Source: Betaproteobacteria bacterium TMED41 (GTDB lineage Bacteria; Pseudomonadota; Gammaproteobacteria; Burkholderiales; Burkholderiaceae_A). Taken from it: a stretch of 33,968 nucleotides of DNA. The stretch is taken from positions 32,054-66,021 of the forward strand of contig NHCU01000045.1 in the NCBI GenBank assembly GCA_002167365.1. The letters are read 5' to 3'. Below, piece after piece: positions 10,326 through 20,926 of this stretch. Below the pieces are notes generated by a model, which worked only from the letters and a program-made list of their open reading frames with translations, did not search any database and was not told the origin of the DNA. A program made the position numbers and the translations under genes. The first letter of the stretch is position 1; each line of letters starts with the position of its first letter.

Positions 10326-11954
10326 ATGACCGTAACCAGTGCAACAAATAATTCCTCAAAAGATTTCAAAGATACTAAAGACCCCGGAGAATTACGGGAA
10401 GAAATTAATTTTTTGGCCAGTAATAAACCAGTAGACCGAGCTTCGTCCGATTGTGTCTGGGTTGGTCTTTTTTCTACTAATAATGGAGTTGAGCTCACTG
10501 GGCCGGCAAGAATACTGGACAAAGCTTCAAAAGGAGTCATTACCAAAATTATTAAATCGGGTGATTTTAGCGCTAAAAAAGGGACTTCCTATCTGATTCG
10601 TGATTTGACTGGTATACCCTCCTTAAGGGCTCTACTTGTTGGTTGTGGGAATAAAGATTCTTTCAATGCAAGAGTTTTTAATGACGTAGTAAAAAATGCA
10701 ACAAGAGCAATGATACCTTTGAAAGGTGTAAAAAAAGTTGCATCTTTTTTAACTGAAATTAATGTCAAAGACAAAACAGGAGTTTGGAGACTTCAGTCTC
10801 ATTTGACGGCTGTACGTGAAGCTCTTTACCGTTTTGATAGATTTAAATCCTCAAAAGAAACTTCCGGGGAGGCAAAACCAAACAAATCTCCAGCTAAATC
10901 CTTCAAAGCAAAAAAACCAGAAAATTTTTGTTCGCTTAAATCAGTTGAGATGTTGTTACCTGGAGATATGAGGCCTTCAGATTCAGCGTCTTCGATTGGA
11001 GAAGCATCTGCGCTATCTGATGGTGTTGAATTATGTAAAGACTTAGGAAATTTGCCTGCAAATGTCTGTACGCCATCTTATTTGGTCAATGTAGCCAAAT
11101 CGATCTCTAAACAATATAGATTAAAGTGCGAAGTCATAGATAAGGTTGGTTTGGAGAAATTAGGTATGGGCTCTTTTCTTGCTGTTGCTCAAGGTTCAAT
11201 TCAACCTCCATACTTGATTACACTTCAGCATAATGGAGGCAAATCTAAAGAGCCACCAGTAGTAATTGTTGGAAAAGGGATAACTTTTGACTCAGGAGGA
11301 ATTTCAATTAAGCCATCTGCTGCCATGGATGAAATGAAATATGACATGTGTGGAGCCGCAACTGTTTTAGGTCTAATGAAAGCTGTTGCAATGGCTGGCA
11401 TGAAAAAGAATGTTATTGGAGTTGTTGCAACCTGTGAAAATATGCCAAGTTCAACGGCTACTCGACCCGGAGATATTGTTAAGTCTATGTCTGGACAAAC
11501 CATTGAAATTCTCAATACTGATGCGGAGGGCAGATTAATTTTGTGCGATGCTCTTACATATGTTGAGAAATTTAACCCGTCGTGCGTTATTGATGTCGCT
11601 ACTTTAACTGGTGCTTGTGTAGTGGCTTTGGGGAATATTAATACTGGTTTATATTCTTCCGACGAAGACTTGGCCAAAAAACTTTTGGATTCTGGATGTA
11701 ATTCATTAGACCCTGCCTGGCGCCTACCTTTAGAAGATGATTATCAAGATTTATTAAAATCTCCTTTTGCTGATGTTGCAAATATTGGGGGAAGGTCAGC
11801 TGGCAGTGTAACTGCTGCGTGTTTTTTATGGCGCTTTGCAAAAGCTTACAAGTGGGCACATCTTGATATTGCTGGGACAGCTTGGGAAAGCGGATCCTCT
11901 AAATCAGCCACTGGCCGACCAGTCCCTTTACTATTTAACTTTTTAAGTAACTAG
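10326..11954 (+). CDS. pepA: Leucyl aminopeptidase (M17)
   Basis: VGKGITFDSGGISIKPSAAMDEMKYDMCGAATVLG and the M17 signature NTDAEGRL. Confidence 0.97.
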   Translation: MTVTSATNNSSKDFKDTKDPGELREEINFLASNKPVDRASSDCVWVGLFSTNNGVELTGPARILDKASKGVITKIIKSGDFSAKKGTSYLIRDLTGIPSLRALLVGCGNKDSFNARVFNDVVKNATRAMIPLKGVKKVASFLTEINVKDKTGVWRLQSHLTAVREALYRFDRFKSSKETSGEAKPNKSPAKSFKAKKPENFCSLKSVEMLLPGDMRPSDSASSIGEASALSDGVELCKDLGNLPANVCTPSYLVNVAKSISKQYRLKCEVIDKVGLEKLGMGSFLAVAQGSIQPPYLITLQHNGGKSKEPPVVIVGKGITFDSGGISIKPSAAMDEMKYDMCGAATVLGLMKAVAMAGMKKNVIGVVATCENMPSSTATRPGDIVKSMSGQTIEILNTDAEGRLILCDALTYVEKFNPSCVIDVATLTGACVVALGNINTGLYSSDEDLAKKLLDSGCNSLDPAWRLPLEDDYQDLLKSPFADVANIGGRSAGSVTAACFLWRFAKAYKWAHLDIAGTAWESGSSKSATGRPVPLLFNFLSN

Positions 11955-11959
11955 TCATA

Positions 11960-12409
11960 TTGACGAGAATAGATTTTTATTTCAATGTAACTAATCAGCT
12001 TAATTTTTCTTGTAGGCTCATTAGAAAGGTGATGCGTGACTTTAAAGCCAATGAAGAGGAACCTATAGTGGTTTATTGCCCAGAAAAATCAAAGCTTTGT
12101 TTTTTTGATGAACTGTTATATTCATTCTCTAGCGTAGATTTTTTGCCACATGTTTTTGTTGGAGACTCGTTGGAATCTAAAACTCCTATAATTTTGTCGG
12201 CTAATCCATGGTTACCTGATATGCCCAGAAGACCAAATGTATTACTTAATTTGGATAATGAAATTTGTGAAGTATTCGGTTCTTTTGATAGGGTGATTGA
12301 AGTTGTTAGTACTGCCGAGACTGACAAATCACCTGCAAGAAAAAAATTTATTTTTTACAAAAATCGTGGATATCAAATTCACAATCATGATGTCTGTGAA
12401 AAACAGTGA
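11960..12409 (+). CDS. holC: DNA polymerase III chi subunit (TTG start)
   Basis: FYFNVTNQLNFSCRLIRKV..VYCPEKSKLCFFDELLYSFSSVDFLPH; sits between pepA and valS, the usual holC position. Confidence 0.85.
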   Translation: MTRIDFYFNVTNQLNFSCRLIRKVMRDFKANEEEPIVVYCPEKSKLCFFDELLYSFSSVDFLPHVFVGDSLESKTPIILSANPWLPDMPRRPNVLLNLDNEICEVFGSFDRVIEVVSTAETDKSPARKKFIFYKNRGYQIHNHDVCEKQ

Positions 12410-15405
12410 GTTCAAAAAAACAACTAGAAATTAAAGATTTTGAATTATCTTGGGCTACAAAATGGGAGTCTAAAGGACTATACATAACTCCCGCACTGAA
12501 TAATAATTCTTCGCCTGCTAAATTGGGTTCTTTTTGTATACAGTTACCTCCTCCAAATGTTACTGGAACCTTACATATGGGGCACGCCTTCAATCAAACT
12601 TTGATGGATATTTTGACCCGTTGGCAAAGGATGAGAAAAAAAAGAACACTATGGTTGCCTGGGACAGATCATGCTGGAATAGCAACTCAAATGATAGTTG
12701 AAAGACAATTATTGAACGATGGAAAATCTAGACAAGATATGGGAAGGGCAGCATTTTTGAATCATGTTTGGAAGTGGAAAAAGAAATCCGGAACAACAAT
12801 AACAAAGCAGATGAGACGACTCGGTTCAAGTTGTGATTGGTCCAAAGAATACTTTACGATGGATTCAACCAGATCTAAAGTTGTTGAAAGAGTTTTTGTA
12901 GAACTTTTTAATCAAGGTTTGATATACAAAGGGAAAAGACTTGTCAACTGGGATCCTGTTTTGATGACCGCTGTATCTGACTTGGAGGTTGTTAGTGAGG
13001 AGGAAAGTGGACATATGTGGGAAATTCGTTACCCAGTTGTTCAAAATGAAAATAATGAGAAGGTTAAAAGTTTTTCTGATGATAACCAAGTCAAGTATTT
13101 AGTAGTTGCTACCACGCGTCCGGAAACGCTCATTGGTGATGTTGCTGTTGCTGTCCATCCTAAAGATAAGCGATATTCAAAATTTATTGGACAGACTCTA
13201 AAAGTTCCAATCATTGATCGCACTATACCTATTATTGCAGATGAAAACGTGGATATGGATTTTGGAACTGGTTGTGTAAAAATAACCCCAGCTCACGATT
13301 TTAATGACTATGAGATGGGTAAAAGACACAACCTACCAACAATCAATATCTTTTCTTTGAATGCAAAAATTAATGAAAATGGCCCCGAAAAGTATTTGGG
13401 TTTAGATCGGTTTGAAGCTAGAAGAAAAATATTAGAGGAATTAAAAAAAATTAATTTATTACAAGCTGAAAAAACTCATTCTCTTGTTATAAAAAGAGGT
13501 GATAGAAGTGGAAGCATAATTGAACCCATGCTTACTGATCAATGGTTTGTTGCTATGAATAAAGCACCCATACATGAAGCAAAAGGAGTAGCTAAAAGTC
13601 TTCGCCAACAGGGATTAGAAGCGATAACTTCAGGTAACTTAAAACTGTTTCCTGAAAACTGGAATTCTACTTATATAAATTGGCTTGAAAACTTACAGGA
13701 TTGGTGTATTTCCAGACAATTATGGTGGGGACATCAAATTCCAGCTTGGTATAAGGCGGACAAAAACGGAAAAGCAATTTTTGACGGACTGATATTTGTA
13801 GCAATAAATTATGACGATGCCAAAGAGCAAGCTGTAAATCAAGGTTGGAATGGCCCCATTATTAGAGATCCTGATGTTTTAGATACATGGTTTTCGTCTG
13901 CTTTGATTCCTTTTTCAAGTCTTGTAGAAGAGGAAAGCGTTTGGAATGAAAACTCTAATAGCCCACGCATAAACTCTGAATTAGATTCTTTCATACCATC
14001 CGAAGTGTTAGTGACAGGTTTTGATATTATATTTTTTTGGGTTGCTCGTATGGTCATGATGACTAGTCATTTCTGCAATAAAATTCCTTTTAAAAATGTT
14101 TACATACATGCTCTAGTCAGAGATGCAGATGGAAATAAAATGAGCAAGAGTCGAGGGAATACTCTAGATCCCATTGATCTAATTGATGGCATAAGCCTGG
14201 AGGATCTAATAAAAAAACGTTGCTCAGGATTAATGAATCCAAAACAAGCGAAAGAAATTGAGAAAAAAACCATTTTAGAATTTCCAAACGGTATTCGATC
14301 TTTTGGAACTGACGCACTCCGTTTCACATTTGCCAATTTAGCCAGCCCAGGCAGGGATATAAGCTTTGATCTATCAAGGTGTGAGGGGTATGGGAATTTT
14401 TGTAATAAATTAAGAAATGCCAGTCGCTTCGTTTTGATGAATTGCGAAAATATGGATAATGGATTGGATAAATGTGGTGGCGAGTGCGGGCCAGATGGAT
14501 ATTTGTTTTTTGGCCTTGCCGACAAATGGATAGTTACTAGACTTCATGAATCAATAAAAATAATTAACGATTTTTTATCCAAATATAGGTTTGATTTGGC
14601 TGCAAAAGAATTGTATGAATTTGTTTGGAATGAGTTCTGTGATTGGTATTTGGAATTCGCTAAAACACAATTAAATTCAGTGTTGGACAATAAAAAAAGA
14701 GCAACCAGACGAACAATGTTGAGAACTTTAGAAACAATATTGCGTTTATCCCACCCCTTTATACCTTTTATTACCGAGGAGTTATGGCAGTTAATAGCAC
14801 CCTTGGCCAAAAAATCCAAAAAGCTTCAAAACAATGAATTTGATTCAATAATGTTATCTTCTTTTCCTAAATACGAAGCTACAAAGTTGGATTTCCAAGC
14901 TCAAATAAAAATTAATCAAATTAAAGATTTGATTTCCTCAATTAGAACATTACGTTCAGAAATGAAATTATCGCCAGGAGATAAAATACCTTTAATTATT
15001 TTAGACCACTCTAAATCCAATGACAGACAAAGCAAAGATTTAAACTTAACAACAGATAGTCCGGAAAGACATGAGTTTATTTTAGCCATCAAGTCATTGG
15101 CAAAAATTAGTGAAATCCAGGTTGTGAATTTTTTACCTGAGAAATTTGTCAATTCGCCTTCTAAGTTAGTGGGAAATCTTAAATTAGTTCTCGAGGTTAA
15201 TGTTGACCCAGAATCTGAAAAGCAAAGAATTAAAAAAGAAATTGAGAAATATGAGTTTGAAGTTAATAAGGCTAAAAATAAATTAGCCAACAAGAACTTT
15301 GTTGAAAAAGCTCCTCAAAAAATCGTTATCCAAGAAAAGAAAAGGATGGCGGTTTTTTCAGAGAAAGTTCAAAAATTAAAACATCAAATTACTTTTTTTG
15401 ATTAG
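12406..15405 (+). CDS. valS: Valyl-tRNA synthetase (GTG start, GTGA overlap with holC)
   Basis: PPPNVTGTLHMGHAFN (HIGH-type), DGNKMSKSRGNTLDP (KMSKS), editing-domain motifs TTRPETLIGD. Confidence 0.98.
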   Translation: MSSKKQLEIKDFELSWATKWESKGLYITPALNNNSSPAKLGSFCIQLPPPNVTGTLHMGHAFNQTLMDILTRWQRMRKKRTLWLPGTDHAGIATQMIVERQLLNDGKSRQDMGRAAFLNHVWKWKKKSGTTITKQMRRLGSSCDWSKEYFTMDSTRSKVVERVFVELFNQGLIYKGKRLVNWDPVLMTAVSDLEVVSEEESGHMWEIRYPVVQNENNEKVKSFSDDNQVKYLVVATTRPETLIGDVAVAVHPKDKRYSKFIGQTLKVPIIDRTIPIIADENVDMDFGTGCVKITPAHDFNDYEMGKRHNLPTINIFSLNAKINENGPEKYLGLDRFEARRKILEELKKINLLQAEKTHSLVIKRGDRSGSIIEPMLTDQWFVAMNKAPIHEAKGVAKSLRQQGLEAITSGNLKLFPENWNSTYINWLENLQDWCISRQLWWGHQIPAWYKADKNGKAIFDGLIFVAINYDDAKEQAVNQGWNGPIIRDPDVLDTWFSSALIPFSSLVEEESVWNENSNSPRINSELDSFIPSEVLVTGFDIIFFWVARMVMMTSHFCNKIPFKNVYIHALVRDADGNKMSKSRGNTLDPIDLIDGISLEDLIKKRCSGLMNPKQAKEIEKKTILEFPNGIRSFGTDALRFTFANLASPGRDISFDLSRCEGYGNFCNKLRNASRFVLMNCENMDNGLDKCGGECGPDGYLFFGLADKWIVTRLHESIKIINDFLSKYRFDLAAKELYEFVWNEFCDWYLEFAKTQLNSVLDNKKRATRRTMLRTLETILRLSHPFIPFITEELWQLIAPLAKKSKKLQNNEFDSIMLSSFPKYEATKLDFQAQIKINQIKDLISSIRTLRSEMKLSPGDKIPLIILDHSKSNDRQSKDLNLTTDSPERHEFILAIKSLAKISEIQVVNFLPEKFVNSPSKLVGNLKLVLEVNVDPESEKQRIKKEIEKYEFEVNKAKNKLANKNFVEKAPQKIVIQEKKRMAVFSEKVQKLKHQITFFD

Positions 15406-18400
15406 CTTTTAAAAAATTATTTAACTCAATGCCAGTTGACGTTTTTGTTTTTCTAATAACATCTGGATGAGCTTGATTCATAAGTTTGCCACCTGATTTA
15501 CCTCCTGAAGGACCTAGGTCAACAATCCAATCCGAGGCAGCCCATATATCAAGTTGATGTTCCACTACAACTACTGTATTACCAAAAGCTACAAGTTTGT
15601 TAAGTGCTTCAATTAACTTTTCTATATCAGCCATATGAAGCCCGACAGTAGGCTCGTCTAAAACATAAAGTGTATGAGTATAGTCGTTAGACTTAGCGAG
15701 CTCAGATGCTAATTTTATTCTTTGTGCTTCTCCTCCTGAGAGAGTTGAACTGGGTTGTCCTAATGTCAAGTAACCCAGACCCAACTCTTTGAGTAGGGTC
15801 AAGGATTTTGAAATGGAATGATGAGATGCAAAAAATTCTAAGGCATTTTCAATATTCATTTCAAGAATATCTGAAATAGATTTATTCCTCCAAAGTATTT
15901 TGGTAGTTTCAGAGGTAAATCTTTTTCCAGAACACTCTTCACATTTTATTAATACATTAGGCAGAAAATTCATTTCTACTTTTTGAATTCCATTACCTTT
16001 ACATACAGGACATCTACCTTCTCCAGAATTAAATGAGAAATGAGAATTTGACCATCCTCTCATTTTTGCTTCACTACTTTGGGAAAACACATTCCTTATT
16101 TTGTCCCACAGTCCAATATAAGTAGCTGGTGTGGATCTGGATGTTTTTCCAATAGGAGATTGATCTACTTCAAGTACTCGTGAAATAGTGTTCCAATTTT
16201 CAATTTTATTACAACCTGTACAATCAGTTAAAACAAATTGTCCGGATTTTTTTTTCTGTTTACTGAGACATAATTTTTTTATATTTTTTATTAAAATATT
16301 TCTTGCTAACGTTGATTTCCCACTTCCGGACACTCCGGTAATGACTGTTAACCTGTTGAGTGGTATGTTGATATCTAAGTTTTTCAGATTATTAGAATTT
16401 GCACCAAAAATTTTAATAAATGATTCCGATATATTTTTCGGTTTTCTTATTTTGAGTGTGATTGGATTTTTGAGATACTTTCCAGTCACGGAGTTCGAAG
16501 TTGATACAATGTCGGCAAGTTTACCTTGTGCTATTACATTTCCTCCTTCCAAACCAGCATTTGGCCCAATGTCAATTATATTATCAGCCATGTTTATAGT
16601 ATCTTCATCATGCTCAACAACAACAACAGTATTGCCTTTTTTTTGTAATGACCGCAGTATCACAAGAAGAGACTTGTTGTCTTTTGGGTGAAGCCCTATT
16701 GTTGGTTCGTCAAGTATGTAACAGACTCCTTTCAAGTTCGATCCAAGTTGTGAAGCAAGTCTAATTCTTTGTGCTTCTCCTCCCGATAAAGTTGGAGCTG
16801 ATCTATTAAGAGAAAGATAACCAAGTCCAACTTGTTCAAGAAAATTTAACCGGCTGAGAATTTCAGAAATTAAATCTTTTGCTACTAAACTCTCTCGTTT
16901 GGAAAGTGATTTGAAATATGTTGCAAGCCAGAGCTTCAAATCAACAATCGAGTAGTTTGAAAGATCTACGATAGATTTTTGATTAACAAAAACAGACTGT
17001 GCAATTTGATTTAACCTACCACCATCACATGTTTCACAAGTCCCGAGAGTATCGTTGGTATCAAAAATGCTGTACTCAGATGCCTCGGCGCGACTTGTGT
17101 TTTCAATGTCATTAATTACATTCAACCCAGAGCCAATACATACTGCACACCATCCCTTTTTGGAGTTATATGAAAATAATCTTGGATCAAGCTCAGAAAA
17201 ACCTGAACCACACTTTGAACATGCATTTATTGTAGAAAAAAAAGACAAATCTAAGTTAAAGTTCTGTTTGCTTTTTTTTGAGGTATATTTTTTTATTTTG
17301 TTGACCAATATGCCCATTGACCCTTTACCTAAAATCAAAGCACCCTCGATAATTTTAAAGAGCTCCAACTCCTTTTTTTTCTCAATAATTAATTCTTCAA
17401 ATACAAGTTCAATGCTGTGTTCTTTATATCTATCTAATTTAGGAAAGCTATTTGTAAGTACAATTTTTCCGTCAACTCTGAGTTTTTGATAGTTTCTCTT
17501 TGCAGCCCATAAGGCTAATTCCTTGTAACTTCCTTTTCTATCGATAACTAGTGGAGAGAGAATAAAAACCTTTAAACCTTCAAAGTTAGAAATAATTTTG
17601 GATAGGATGGATTCTTTACTTAATGGAGAAATTAGAACATTACATTTAGGACAAAACTGTTTACCATTTTTAACATACAATAATCTTAGGTAATGATGAA
17701 TTTCTGTTAAAGTTCCAACTGTACTTTTATTTCCTCCCCTGCTGGATCTTTGTTCTATAGCAACTGTTGGAGAAATACCTGTAATTAAATCAACATCTGG
17801 CCTAGATCCGGGTTGAACAAATTGACGAGCATAGGCATTCAGAGATTCCAAGTATCTTCTCTGGCCTTCTGAAAATAAAATGTCAAAGGCAATACTTGAT
17901 TTTCCACTACCGGATACCCCTGTAATTACTGTGAGTTGATTGTGAGGGATTTTTACGGAGATATTTTTTAAATTATGTTCGCGTGCATTGATAATTTCTA
18001 TGAATTCATTCTTTTTGTTTACATTCTCACTCAAGTTTTTAATAATATTCTTTCTTTTATTTTGTTTCCTAGGAAAGTATTTCGCTAATGCTTTTCCAGT
18101 ATGTGAAAAAATATTTTTTTTTACTTCATCTGGTGTGCCTTGTGCAATTATTTTTCCTCCTTCTGGTCCTGCCTCAGGACCCAGATCGATAATCCAATCC
18201 GAATAATTTATAAATTCTAAACTGTGTTCAATAACAATTATTGAATGCCCATCAGTAATGAGTGTTTTCATCGCCTTAAGCAAAGTTTTAATATCATCTA
18301 AATGAAGGCCTGTAGTTGGTTCGTCAAATAAAAATAAATTACTATTTTTTTTCTTATCATTGACGACTATTTTTTTGGGAGATGATTGTGCTCTATTTAA

Positions 18401-20926
18401 GTGAGCAGCAATTTTTAAACGTTGAGATTCTCCTCCGGATAGAGTTGTTAATGATTGACCCAGTTTTAAGTAACCAAGCCCAACTAACAATAGAGAAGAA
18501 AGATTTTTGACAACTTTTTTTTCTTTTTCAAAAAAATTGCAAGCCTCAGAAACTGTTAAATTTAGTATGTCTGAAATAGATTTATTGTTAAACTTTATTT
18601 CTAAAATTTCTTTCCTAAATCGCATACCATCACATACCTCACAGCTTAAAAAGACATCGGATAAAAATTGCATTTCAATTCTTTCAAACCCATTTCCCAT
18701 ACATTCCGGGCACCTTCCTTGTCCGGTATTAAAACTAAAATTACTGGGTAAATAATTTCTTTTTTTTGCCTCCTCTGTAGATGCAAAAAGCTTTCTAATT
18801 TCGTCAAACGCGCCAATATACACCACCGGATTGGATCTTGATGTTTTTCCTATAGAGGATTGATCAATATTGATGATTTCTCTAAAAAATTGAAAACCTT
18901 CAATCTTTTCATAATTTTTTGGATCACGGAGCTCTGATCCAATTTTATAGCATAGAGCTGGGTATAATACGTTTTGTATCAACGAGGATTTTCCGCTTCC
19001 TGAGACACCAGTTATGCAACAAATACATTCTAGAGGGATCGTTATATCAATCCGATTGATATTATTAGTCTTTGCACCTGTTATTCGAATGCTCTTATCA
19101 GTAGTTTTATTGTTTGTTGAAATTAAACTTCTTTTCTCTGATATATTTTTTTCATTGCGTATGTATTTTCCAGTCAAGCAATTAGACTTTAAAAGTTCGT
19201 TGTAAGAGCCTTCGAAACATATATTACCGCCCTCAATTCCAGGCCCAGGCCCAAGCTCAATTATATGATCCGCGGCAGCAATAACTTGTGGATCATGTTC
19301 CACAATTAAAAGAGTATTTCCTGCATTTCTTAACCTTAGTATCACACTTATTAAATTTTCTAGATCTCTTGAGTGAAGTCCTATCGAAGGTTCATCTAGT
19401 ACAAAAAGGGTATTAACTAGTGAGGTGCCCAGTGCTGTTGTCAAGTTTATCCTTTGTACCTCTCCTCCTGATAGAGTTCGTGATTGCCTTTCAAGGGTGA
19501 GATATCCCAAGCCAACCTGTTGGCAAAAAGTCAATCTGCTTTGTATTTCCTTTACGACAACTTCTATTGCATCTTGGGTACTTTTATTTTCCTTATTTTG
19601 TTTAGCTTGTATTTTTAATTCTTTTATCCATTCTGTGATTATGTTAATGGGCTGAGATAGCCACTCGTGAATATTTTTATCAAGAATTAACCAGTTCAAG
19701 GATTCTGATTTAAGACGACTTCCCGAGCAAGAATTACATTGAGAGTATGATCTATACCTAGATAGTAAAACTCTGACGTGCATTTTGTATGATTTCGTCT
19801 CCAGTTTTTTAAAAAAACGTGATACACCGTACCATTCTTTTCTCCATTTACCAGTCCATTTGGAGCAGCCATTAAATACCCAATCTTTATCTCTATTGCT
19901 TAGTTTTTTCCATGGTATGTCTATTGGTATTTGATTTTTTATAGCATGTTGAATCAATTCTTTTTGACAATTTAAATAGGATTTGGATTGAAATGGACGA
20001 ATTGCTCCATCAGATAATGATTTACTCTCGTCTGGTATTACAAGATTGGTGTCGACTCCAATTATTCGTCCAAAACCTTTACAGTTCTCACAGGCTCCAA
20101 TCGGTGAATTAAAGGAAAACAGAGCGGGTCGAGGCTTTTTAAAAGTAATGTTGCAAATTGAACAATTAAATAATTGTGAGTAAGAATTAATTTTTTGTTT
20201 CTTTTCAAGATCAAAAATATCACATTGTAAATTTCCAGTTTTATAAGCATTGTCAATAGATTCAATCAATCGTGACTTATCTAATTTTTTGTTTACTGTA
20301 AAACGATCAGTAATTACGGTTGCCCGGTTTTCAACTCTTTCATAAAGTCTTGTATAACCCTGTGCTGACAAAGAGTTTATTAGTTCTTCGTCGGTAATGG
20401 ATTTTGGTACTTTTAAATTAAAGGTTACCGCTATTTTAAGCCCAAAGCATTTCTTTACTAATTCTTTTGCCACTCTAGATGAGGGCATCTCGAGCACTTC
20501 TTTTTTACATTTAGGACAGTGAAGCTTAGAACATTTGGCAAATAGAAGTTTGAAGTGATCTGATAATTCGGTAATGGTGCCTACAGTTGACCGGGAGTTT
20601 TTGATTTGATTAGTTTGTTCTATTGAAACGGCTGGAGGCACACCTAAAATTTTTTCAACATTTGGTTTATCCATTCTATCAATGAATTGTCTAGCATATG
20701 ATGAAAATGTTTCTATGTAACGCCTTTGACCCTCTGCAGTAACAGTATCAAAAACCAAACTACTTTTACCTGATCCAGAGACACCGGTAACAACGATTAT
20801 TTTACCAAGTGGCAGATCTAACGACAAATTTTTTAGGTTGTTCTGTTTGGCTCCAGAAATAAATATAGAATTTAATCGTGATAGATTAGATATATTTTTT
20901 TTTATAATTTTTGAATTACGGTTCAT
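15389..20926 (-). CDS. uvrA: Double-length (tandem fused) UvrA-type excinuclease ABC subunit A, 1845 aa
   Basis: Four Walker A motifs (three GVSGSGKSS, one GVSGSGKST), four LSGGE[VSA]QR signatures and paired zinc-binding CxxC motifs: two UvrA copies in one uninterrupted frame. Confidence 0.95.
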   Translation of the reverse strand: MNRNSKIIKKNISNLSRLNSIFISGAKQNNLKNLSLDLPLGKIIVVTGVSGSGKSSLVFDTVTAEGQRRYIETFSSYARQFIDRMDKPNVEKILGVPPAVSIEQTNQIKNSRSTVGTITELSDHFKLLFAKCSKLHCPKCKKEVLEMPSSRVAKELVKKCFGLKIAVTFNLKVPKSITDEELINSLSAQGYTRLYERVENRATVITDRFTVNKKLDKSRLIESIDNAYKTGNLQCDIFDLEKKQKINSYSQLFNCSICNITFKKPRPALFSFNSPIGACENCKGFGRIIGVDTNLVIPDESKSLSDGAIRPFQSKSYLNCQKELIQHAIKNQIPIDIPWKKLSNRDKDWVFNGCSKWTGKWRKEWYGVSRFFKKLETKSYKMHVRVLLSRYRSYSQCNSCSGSRLKSESLNWLILDKNIHEWLSQPINIITEWIKELKIQAKQNKENKSTQDAIEVVVKEIQSRLTFCQQVGLGYLTLERQSRTLSGGEVQRINLTTALGTSLVNTLFVLDEPSIGLHSRDLENLISVILRLRNAGNTLLIVEHDPQVIAAADHIIELGPGPGIEGGNICFEGSYNELLKSNCLTGKYIRNEKNISEKRSLISTNNKTTDKSIRITGAKTNNINRIDITIPLECICCITGVSGSGKSSLIQNVLYPALCYKIGSELRDPKNYEKIEGFQFFREIINIDQSSIGKTSRSNPVVYIGAFDEIRKLFASTEEAKKRNYLPSNFSFNTGQGRCPECMGNGFERIEMQFLSDVFLSCEVCDGMRFRKEILEIKFNNKSISDILNLTVSEACNFFEKEKKVVKNLSSLLLVGLGYLKLGQSLTTLSGGESQRLKIAAHLNRAQSSPKKIVVNDKKKNSNLFLFDEPTTGLHLDDIKTLLKAMKTLITDGHSIIVIEHSLEFINYSDWIIDLGPEAGPEGGKIIAQGTPDEVKKNIFSHTGKALAKYFPRKQNKRKNIIKNLSENVNKKNEFIEIINAREHNLKNISVKIPHNQLTVITGVSGSGKSSIAFDILFSEGQRRYLESLNAYARQFVQPGSRPDVDLITGISPTVAIEQRSSRGGNKSTVGTLTEIHHYLRLLYVKNGKQFCPKCNVLISPLSKESILSKIISNFEGLKVFILSPLVIDRKGSYKELALWAAKRNYQKLRVDGKIVLTNSFPKLDRYKEHSIELVFEELIIEKKKELELFKIIEGALILGKGSMGILVNKIKKYTSKKSKQNFNLDLSFFSTINACSKCGSGFSELDPRLFSYNSKKGWCAVCIGSGLNVINDIENTSRAEASEYSIFDTNDTLGTCETCDGGRLNQIAQSVFVNQKSIVDLSNYSIVDLKLWLATYFKSLSKRESLVAKDLISEILSRLNFLEQVGLGYLSLNRSAPTLSGGEAQRIRLASQLGSNLKGVCYILDEPTIGLHPKDNKSLLVILRSLQKKGNTVVVVEHDEDTINMADNIIDIGPNAGLEGGNVIAQGKLADIVSTSNSVTGKYLKNPITLKIRKPKNISESFIKIFGANSNNLKNLDINIPLNRLTVITGVSGSGKSTLARNILIKNIKKLCLSKQKKKSGQFVLTDCTGCNKIENWNTISRVLEVDQSPIGKTSRSTPATYIGLWDKIRNVFSQSSEAKMRGWSNSHFSFNSGEGRCPVCKGNGIQKVEMNFLPNVLIKCEECSGKRFTSETTKILWRNKSISDILEMNIENALEFFASHHSISKSLTLLKELGLGYLTLGQPSSTLSGGEAQRIKLASELAKSNDYTHTLYVLDEPTVGLHMADIEKLIEALNKLVAFGNTVVVVEHQLDIWAASDWIVDLGPSGGKSGGKLMNQAHPDVIRKTKTSTGIELNNFLKANQKK

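Noticed and set aside
10301-10546. 81-aa minus-strand ORF at the lptF-pepA boundary
   Set aside because: Overlaps the pepA N-terminus antisense; no independent support.
11225-11677. 150-aa minus-strand ORF inside pepA
   Set aside because: Antisense to a strongly conserved M17 gene; no recognisable motif; shadow ORF.
14100-14525. 141-aa minus-strand ORF inside valS
   Set aside because: Antisense shadow of valS around the KMSKS region; low-complexity composition.
15389-15405. 17-bp convergent overlap of the valS and uvrA 3' ends
   Set aside because: Real, but ordinary for compact genomes; not informative on its own.
16188-17489. Plus-strand ORFs (167 aa and 144 aa) inside uvrA
   Set aside because: Opposite the conserved uvrA frame; Phe/Leu-rich shadow translation with no family resemblance.
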